Part shown: positions 60,363-64,000 of the stretch, one piece after another | Layout of the letters: the number at the start of each line of letters is the position of its first letter | Position numbering within the stretch: position 1 is the stretch's first letter | Source of the DNA: an uncultured Gemmatimonadota bacterium | Lineage (GTDB): Bacteria; Gemmatimonadota; Gemmatimonadetes; Gemmatimonadales; Gemmatimonadaceae | Assembly: GCA_903910555.1 (NCBI GenBank) | Contig: CAIVZZ010000025.1 | Location: 42,788-106,787 of the forward strand | Direction: 5' to 3' | DNA: 64,000 nucleotides | Notes under the pieces: generated by a model | What the model was told of the DNA's origin: nothing | The model's input: the letters and a program-made list of their open reading frames with translations, nothing else | Database searches by the model: none | Position numbers and translations under genes: made by a program

Positions 60363-61580
60363 TCAATGGCTCCGGATGGCGGTCAAGGCGGCGGCGAGGC
60401 CGTCGAGGCGCAGCCATCCTTCCGGGGTCAGCGTGACGCGGTCTTTTCGCAGAACGGCCCAGCCATTTTTCTGCCAGATCGCGATCGTTTCGGTATCGAC
60501 AATCGTGACCGGCAGGCCGTTCATCGTGCGCAGCCCCAAGTAGACATCTTCGGCGAGGACATTTGCCGCGGTCAGCAGTTCGGACCCACCTATTGGATCC
60601 TCGGCGGCGGAGACTTTGACGCGCCATGGTTCGTATTCACGCTCGTTCCAGCGGCGCGATGCGCCATCAAACGAATGCGCCGACGGCCCGACGCCGATGT
60701 ACGGCGACCGACCCCAATACGAAGAGTTGTGACGGCTCGTTTTCCCCGACTTCGCATAGTTCGAGACCTCGTAGTGCTCGAAGCCGGCGGTCGTCAGGAA
60801 TTTGTGCGCTTTCAGAAACTCGGCCGCGTAGCGCTCTTCGGGCGCCTCGGCCACTTCGCCGCGGGCAGCCCAGCGCCCCAGCGGGGTGTGGGGCTCAACG
60901 GTCAGGCCGTATAGCGAGATGTGGTCGGGGTGTAGCGACAGCGCCATCGAAAGATCGGAATCCCAGCTGCGCTCCAAGTCTGTCGGGAGCGCGAAAATCA
61001 GGTCGATCGAGATGTTATTGATGCCGGCCGTCCGCGCCGCGATCATCCCGCGATGAACCGCGTCGACGTCATGGGTGCGATGCATCCAGGCCAGCGTGAC
61101 GGAATGGAATGATTGGGCACCGATCGACAATCGATTGATTCCGGCCTGAGCCCATTCGGCCGCAGCCTCCGGGGTGATGTCCTCCGGATTCGCCTCCATC
61201 GTGATCTCGGCGTCCTCGGCGATGGTCAGGCCAGGGGTGTTTCTGAGCCGCTCAAAAAGTTGACGGATGCCGGTCGGGCCAAGCTTCGAGGGGGTGCCGC
61301 CGCCCAAGTAAACGGTGGTTAGTGGCTCGATCTCGCCGTCGTTGAACCGAGTCTTGAGCTCGGCGGTTATACCATCAATGAATTCTGATAGCGGGATGAC
61401 GCGGCGGACGGCGATGGCAAAATCGCAGTAACTGCAGCGGCGGGCGCAGAAGGGGATGTGCAGGTAAAGATGCAGCTTGGCCGCCTGGGTGGGAGCGATA
61501 TATCGGTTGCTAACTGAATCTACTGCGGGGGCGGCGGTTAGAGTCTTGAGTCTAAAGTCTTCCAGTCTAGCGTCTGACAA
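60363..61580 (-). CDS. hemW: HemW (radical SAM heme chaperone-like); start uncertain
   Basis: Radical-SAM protein with CARRCSYCDF (CxxxCxxC) about 35 residues after the start used here, then YLGGGTPSKL, ANPEDITPE and the FNSSYW-like ending. HemW handles heme, unlike oxygen-independent HemN. The start is a problem: between the family N-terminus (LHLYLHIPFC) and repeat C2 there is no ATG or GTG. Options are CTG 61475, TTG 61580, TTG 61601 or TTG 61634, the last three lying within repeat C2. I give 61580 as a compromise. Confidence 0.85.
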   Translation of the reverse strand: MSDARLEDFRLKTLTAAPAVDSVSNRYIAPTQAAKLHLYLHIPFCARRCSYCDFAIAVRRVIPLSEFIDGITAELKTRFNDGEIEPLTTVYLGGGTPSKLGPTGIRQLFERLRNTPGLTIAEDAEITMEANPEDITPEAAAEWAQAGINRLSIGAQSFHSVTLAWMHRTHDVDAVHRGMIAARTAGINNISIDLIFALPTDLERSWDSDLSMALSLHPDHISLYGLTVEPHTPLGRWAARGEVAEAPEERYAAEFLKAHKFLTTAGFEHYEVSNYAKSGKTSRHNSSYWGRSPYIGVGPSAHSFDGASRRWNEREYEPWRVKVSAAEDPIGGSELLTAANVLAEDVYLGLRTMNGLPVTIVDTETIAIWQKNGWAVLRKDRVTLTPEGWLRLDGLAAALTAIRSH

Positions 61581-61682
61581 CCCGCCGTACGCAGTTGACA
61601 ACTGAGAACTGCAGTTCTCAGCTTTGAACTGCAAACAGCGGGTTTTCAGACGCTAGACAGAAGATCTTAGACTAAAGACTCA
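61541..61682. repeat. Family C long inverted repeat (C2)
   Basis: GAGTCTTGAGTCTAAAGTCT and CCAGTCTAGCGTCTGACAA on the left face TTTTCAGACGCTAGACAG and ATCTTAGACTAAAGACTCAA on the right; the centre is GAGAACTGCAGTTCTC. About 142 bp. The left part overlaps the region that would encode the hemW N-terminus. Confidence 0.92.
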
Positions 61683-61772
61683 ACCGCTTGCAGTTGATTC
61701 TAGGTGGCATCATCTAAGCAACTATCGCACATAGCTTTGAGAAACTGGTTTAGATCGTTCTCATGGACCATT

Positions 61773-62633
61773 TCACGCGATCCTAATCCGCTCAATCGAA
61801 CCATTCTGATGCTGCCGGACCATCCCGTTCAGTTCCAACCGGGCGATGCCCTCCAGGGTTTGGCGAATAGTCAGCCCTGCCCTGCTGACCAGCGCTTCGA
61901 CCGGCGCCGAGCCGTCGGCTAACGCCTCCCAAATGATGGACTCGAGGTTGGTGAGAGTCGGCCCTTCCCCTTTCTTACCCTGGGTCAGGCCGTAAAGCAT
62001 CAGCGCATCGTTGACCGAGTTGAGCATTACGGCGCCGTCTCGGATCAACAGGTTCGACCCGGCGCTGCGGGGCGAGTCTATGGGACCGGGGACGGCGGCG
62101 ACCACCCTCCCTTGGTCCAGCGCATGGGTCGCGGTGTTCACGGCGCCGGATTTGAACGGGGCTTCGACCACAATCGTGACCCGGGCCAAGGCGGCAATGA
62201 TTCGATTGCGGCGCGGGAAGCAGCCGGGCATGGCTGACATCCCGGGCTCGTTCTCCGACACAATCAAGCCACGCTGGGCGATCTCGCTGTGCAGCGCGCG
62301 GTGGCCGACCGGATAGGGGATATCGACGCCGGTGCCCATTACGGCGATCGTTTTGCCGCCCGCGTCTAGAGCCGCCCGATGAGCGGCCGCATCGATCCCG
62401 CGGGCGAGGCCGCTGACGACGCCAATCCCAGCTTCCGCGAAGGCTTCGGCCAGGGCGGCGGTGATCCTCACGCCATACGACGAGGCCTCACGGGTGCCAA
62501 CAATCGCTACCAGCCGATTGGGCGCCAGCTCGAGGAGCGATTCATTGCCGATTGTGTAGAGCGGATCCGGCGGCCGATCCAGCTGCGTCAGGGACTGCGG
62601 GTAATCGCTTTCATCCAGCCGAATAGCCCGCAT
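61773..62633 (-). CDS. dprA: DNA processing protein DprA
   Basis: RecA loader onto incoming single-stranded DNA in transformation, 286 aa. Rossmann-like core with VAIVGTREASSYG, GLARGIDAAAH, VMGTGVDIPYP and the PRRNRIIAALARVTIVVEA signature, plus a C-terminal winged-helix domain. Often near obg or topA. Confidence 0.95.
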   Translation of the reverse strand: MRAIRLDESDYPQSLTQLDRPPDPLYTIGNESLLELAPNRLVAIVGTREASSYGVRITAALAEAFAEAGIGVVSGLARGIDAAAHRAALDAGGKTIAVMGTGVDIPYPVGHRALHSEIAQRGLIVSENEPGMSAMPGCFPRRNRIIAALARVTIVVEAPFKSGAVNTATHALDQGRVVAAVPGPIDSPRSAGSNLLIRDGAVMLNSVNDALMLYGLTQGKKGEGPTLTNLESIIWEALADGSAPVEALVSRAGLTIRQTLEGIARLELNGMVRQHQNGSIERIRIA

Positions 62634-62669
62634 GCGGTATCCTCGCGCGTTCCCTGCGCCGTCAGGTGG

Positions 62670-63686
62670 TCAGTAGACGATCTCCGGCCGGATTACAGCC
62701 GACAGCTTCTTCATTTCCAGAATCTTGTCCCACCAAACCGCTTTCAGTTCGTCGAGCCCGATTCGCCCCGGCGCTGAAATCGAGTAGACGCCGAATGCGC
62801 CGGCGGTCTCGATCTCCGGGGTGTACTGCTCGCCGTACAGATCGAGCTTGGTGAACACGACGCAATGCGGCTTTGCGGCGAGTTCCGCCGAGTATTGCGT
62901 GATTTCGGCGCGGAGCTGGTCGTATTCGGCTTGAAAGTCGAGCGCGTCGATCGGAATCATGAATGCGAGCATTCGCGTCCGTTCGATGTGCCGCAGAAAC
63001 TGCAGCCCCAATCCTTTCCCTTCGTGCGCGCCTTCGATAATGCCCGGAATGTCTGCGACGACGAACGTGCGGTGATCCGAGAGCTGAACGACGCCAAGGT
63101 TCGGCGAGAGTGTCGTGAACGGATAATCTGCGATCTTCGGTCGGGCGGCTGAGATCACCGAGAGCAGCGTGCTCTTTCCTGCGTTCGGCTGACCGACCAG
63201 GCCAACATCGGCAATGAGCTTGAGCTCGAGTTCGAGCGTCCGCTCCTGCCCTTCTTCACCCGGCTGCCATTCGCGTGGCGACTGATGCGTTGCGGTCGCG
63301 AAATACGAATTCCCTTTTCCACCGCGACCGCCTTTCGCGACGAGCAGTTCTTCGCCGTTGTCGAGAATCTCCCCGATGACTTCACCGGTCTCGAGATCTT
63401 TCACGACGGTACCCGGCGGAACCGGCATCACGATCGATGCGCCGCCGCGTCCACTCTTGTTCGCGCCCATCCCATGTTCGCCACGCTCCGCGGTCCACGA
63501 ATCGCGGTAGGTATAGTCGAGCAGCGTGGCGAGGTTGGAATCACCACGGAGGGTGATGTCGCCACCTTTGCCACCTTCGCCACCATCGGGGCCACCCATT
63601 GGTTCGCGCCACTCGCGGCGGAATGAGGTGCAGCCCGACCCGCCAGTGCCGGCGGCGACTTTTACTTTTACGCGGTCGATGAACAT
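62670..63686 (-). CDS. obg: GTPase Obg/CgtA
   Basis: Ribosome-assembly GTPase, 338 aa. Gly-rich Obg fold at the N-terminus (GGSGCTSFRREWREPMGGPD, GKGGRGGKG-like stretch), then Walker A GLVGQPNAGKSTLLSVI and DIPGIIEGAHEGKGLG, KLDLYGE, SAPGRIGL. It lacks the long C-terminal extension of some Obg proteins. Confidence 0.96.
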   Translation of the reverse strand: MFIDRVKVKVAAGTGGSGCTSFRREWREPMGGPDGGEGGKGGDITLRGDSNLATLLDYTYRDSWTAERGEHGMGANKSGRGGASIVMPVPPGTVVKDLETGEVIGEILDNGEELLVAKGGRGGKGNSYFATATHQSPREWQPGEEGQERTLELELKLIADVGLVGQPNAGKSTLLSVISAARPKIADYPFTTLSPNLGVVQLSDHRTFVVADIPGIIEGAHEGKGLGLQFLRHIERTRMLAFMIPIDALDFQAEYDQLRAEITQYSAELAAKPHCVVFTKLDLYGEQYTPEIETAGAFGVYSISAPGRIGLDELKAVWWDKILEMKKLSAVIRPEIVY

Positions 63687-63715
63687 GGCTAAAGCTAACC
63701 ACTCCGCCCTGATTC

Positions 63716-63857
63716 GAGGTCTTCAGTCTAAGGTCTTCTGTCTAGCGTCTGAAAACACGCTGTTTGCAGTTCGGAGCTGGAAACTGGAGTTCACAGCTCT
63801 GAACTGCGTACTGCGGGTTATCAGACGCTAGACATAAAGACTCTAGACTGAAGACTG
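63716..63857. repeat. Family C long inverted repeat (C3)
   Basis: AGGTCTTCAGTCTAAGGTCT and TCTGTCTAGCGTCTGAAAAC on the left face TTATCAGACGCTAGACAT and AGACTCTAGACTGAAGACTG on the right, with CTGCGGG near the middle. It sits upstream of the obg start and ends 3 bp from the IS3 end. Confidence 0.92.
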
Positions 63858-63860
63858 AAC

Positions 63861-64000
63861 TGAGCTTGCCCCGATTTAATGGACGCGTGAGTGATAAGAA
63901 CTAGGCCGCGTCCTGCAACTGCGTTTCGTACGCGACGGGGCTGACGTAGCCCAGCGTGGAATGCCGACGTTTCCGATTGTACCAGGTCTCGATGTAGCGG
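63861..64000 (-). mobile_element. IS3-family insertion sequence, partial (left end seen on the plus strand)
   Basis: The end TGAGCTTGCCCCGATTTAAT followed by GGACG matches typical IS3-group terminal repeats (TGA ... CCCC ... GGAC). Inside, coding sequence for the C-terminus of a DDE transposase follows on the minus strand. The rest of the element is beyond the window. Confidence 0.8.
63901..64000 (-). CDS. IS3-family transposase (OrfB), C-terminal fragment
   Basis: Encodes RYIETWYNRKRRHSTLGYV then SPVAYETQLQDAA and TAG; YN..R.H..LGY.SP is the C-terminal signature of IS3/IS150 integrases. Open at the right edge, so its intactness is not known. Confidence 0.88.
   Translation of the reverse strand, partial: RYIETWYNRKRRHSTLGYVSPVAYETQLQDAA

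Overview
The window looks like chromosomal housekeeping DNA of a high-GC, diderm, non-model bacterium. The best guess is Gemmatimonadota or a close relative. That rests on the gene mix (Rex, RNase Y, MutS2 and an RsbW/RsbU-type partner switch together with outer-membrane, Tat and MprF/AcvB-type envelope proteins), not on any database match. Genes are tightly packed, most are on the minus strand, and neighbours are often joined by 1-14 bp overlaps (ATGA, TAATG, TGATG).

Layout. 1-8300: one compact minus-strand operon for the succinylase lysine/diaminopimelate pathway (dapE-like, asd, lysC, dapB, dapA, dapD) running into aroA and cmk, with crcB upstream. 8350-15018: an exported amidohydrolase, a Tat-exported protein, a GNAT-like protein, tRNA-Leu(UAA), tRNA-Gly(GCC), a six-hairpin glycosidase-like protein and a large predicted outer-membrane barrel. 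14976-24404: the recN-nadK-dxs-ispA-xseB-xseA-folD-rny cluster (repair, isoprenoids, folate, RNA decay). 24799-25193: a response-regulator gene that appears frameshifted. 25365-30900: zapA/zapB-like, pheT, pheS, rplT, rpmI and infC with an AUU start and an attenuator-like leader. 31088-36675: a metallo-beta-lactamase-fold enzyme, a DnaQ-type exonuclease, rex with its own operator, rsmA, and a PP2C/HATPase/STAS partner-switching module. 36672-45931: pta, coaD, rsmD, recJ, a zinc-ribbon coiled-coil protein, dnaG, mutS2 and yqeY. 46170-56012: an envelope region with a three-domain GH18-like/deacetylase/GT2 fusion, mprF next to a VirJ/AcvB-like hydrolase, small exported proteins (one apparently frameshifted) and a second VirJ-like lipoprotein hydrolase. 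56009-63686: HIT, rsmE, prmA, dnaJ, hrcA, hemW, dprA, obg. 63861-64000: the end of an IS3-family element.

The most unusual property is outside the genes. Almost every intergenic gap longer than about 90 bp holds a 75-155 bp imperfect inverted repeat, often built from reiterated 7-12 bp words. At least three families (called A, B and C here) recur at separate sites, and several others occur once. Some run into genes, supplying the 3' end of cmk, rsmA and nadK and the start or signal-peptide N-region of both VirJ-like proteins. These palindromes are the best candidate for something undescribed. Two apparent frameshifts, each repaired by adding one G, should be checked as assembly errors before they are read as biology.
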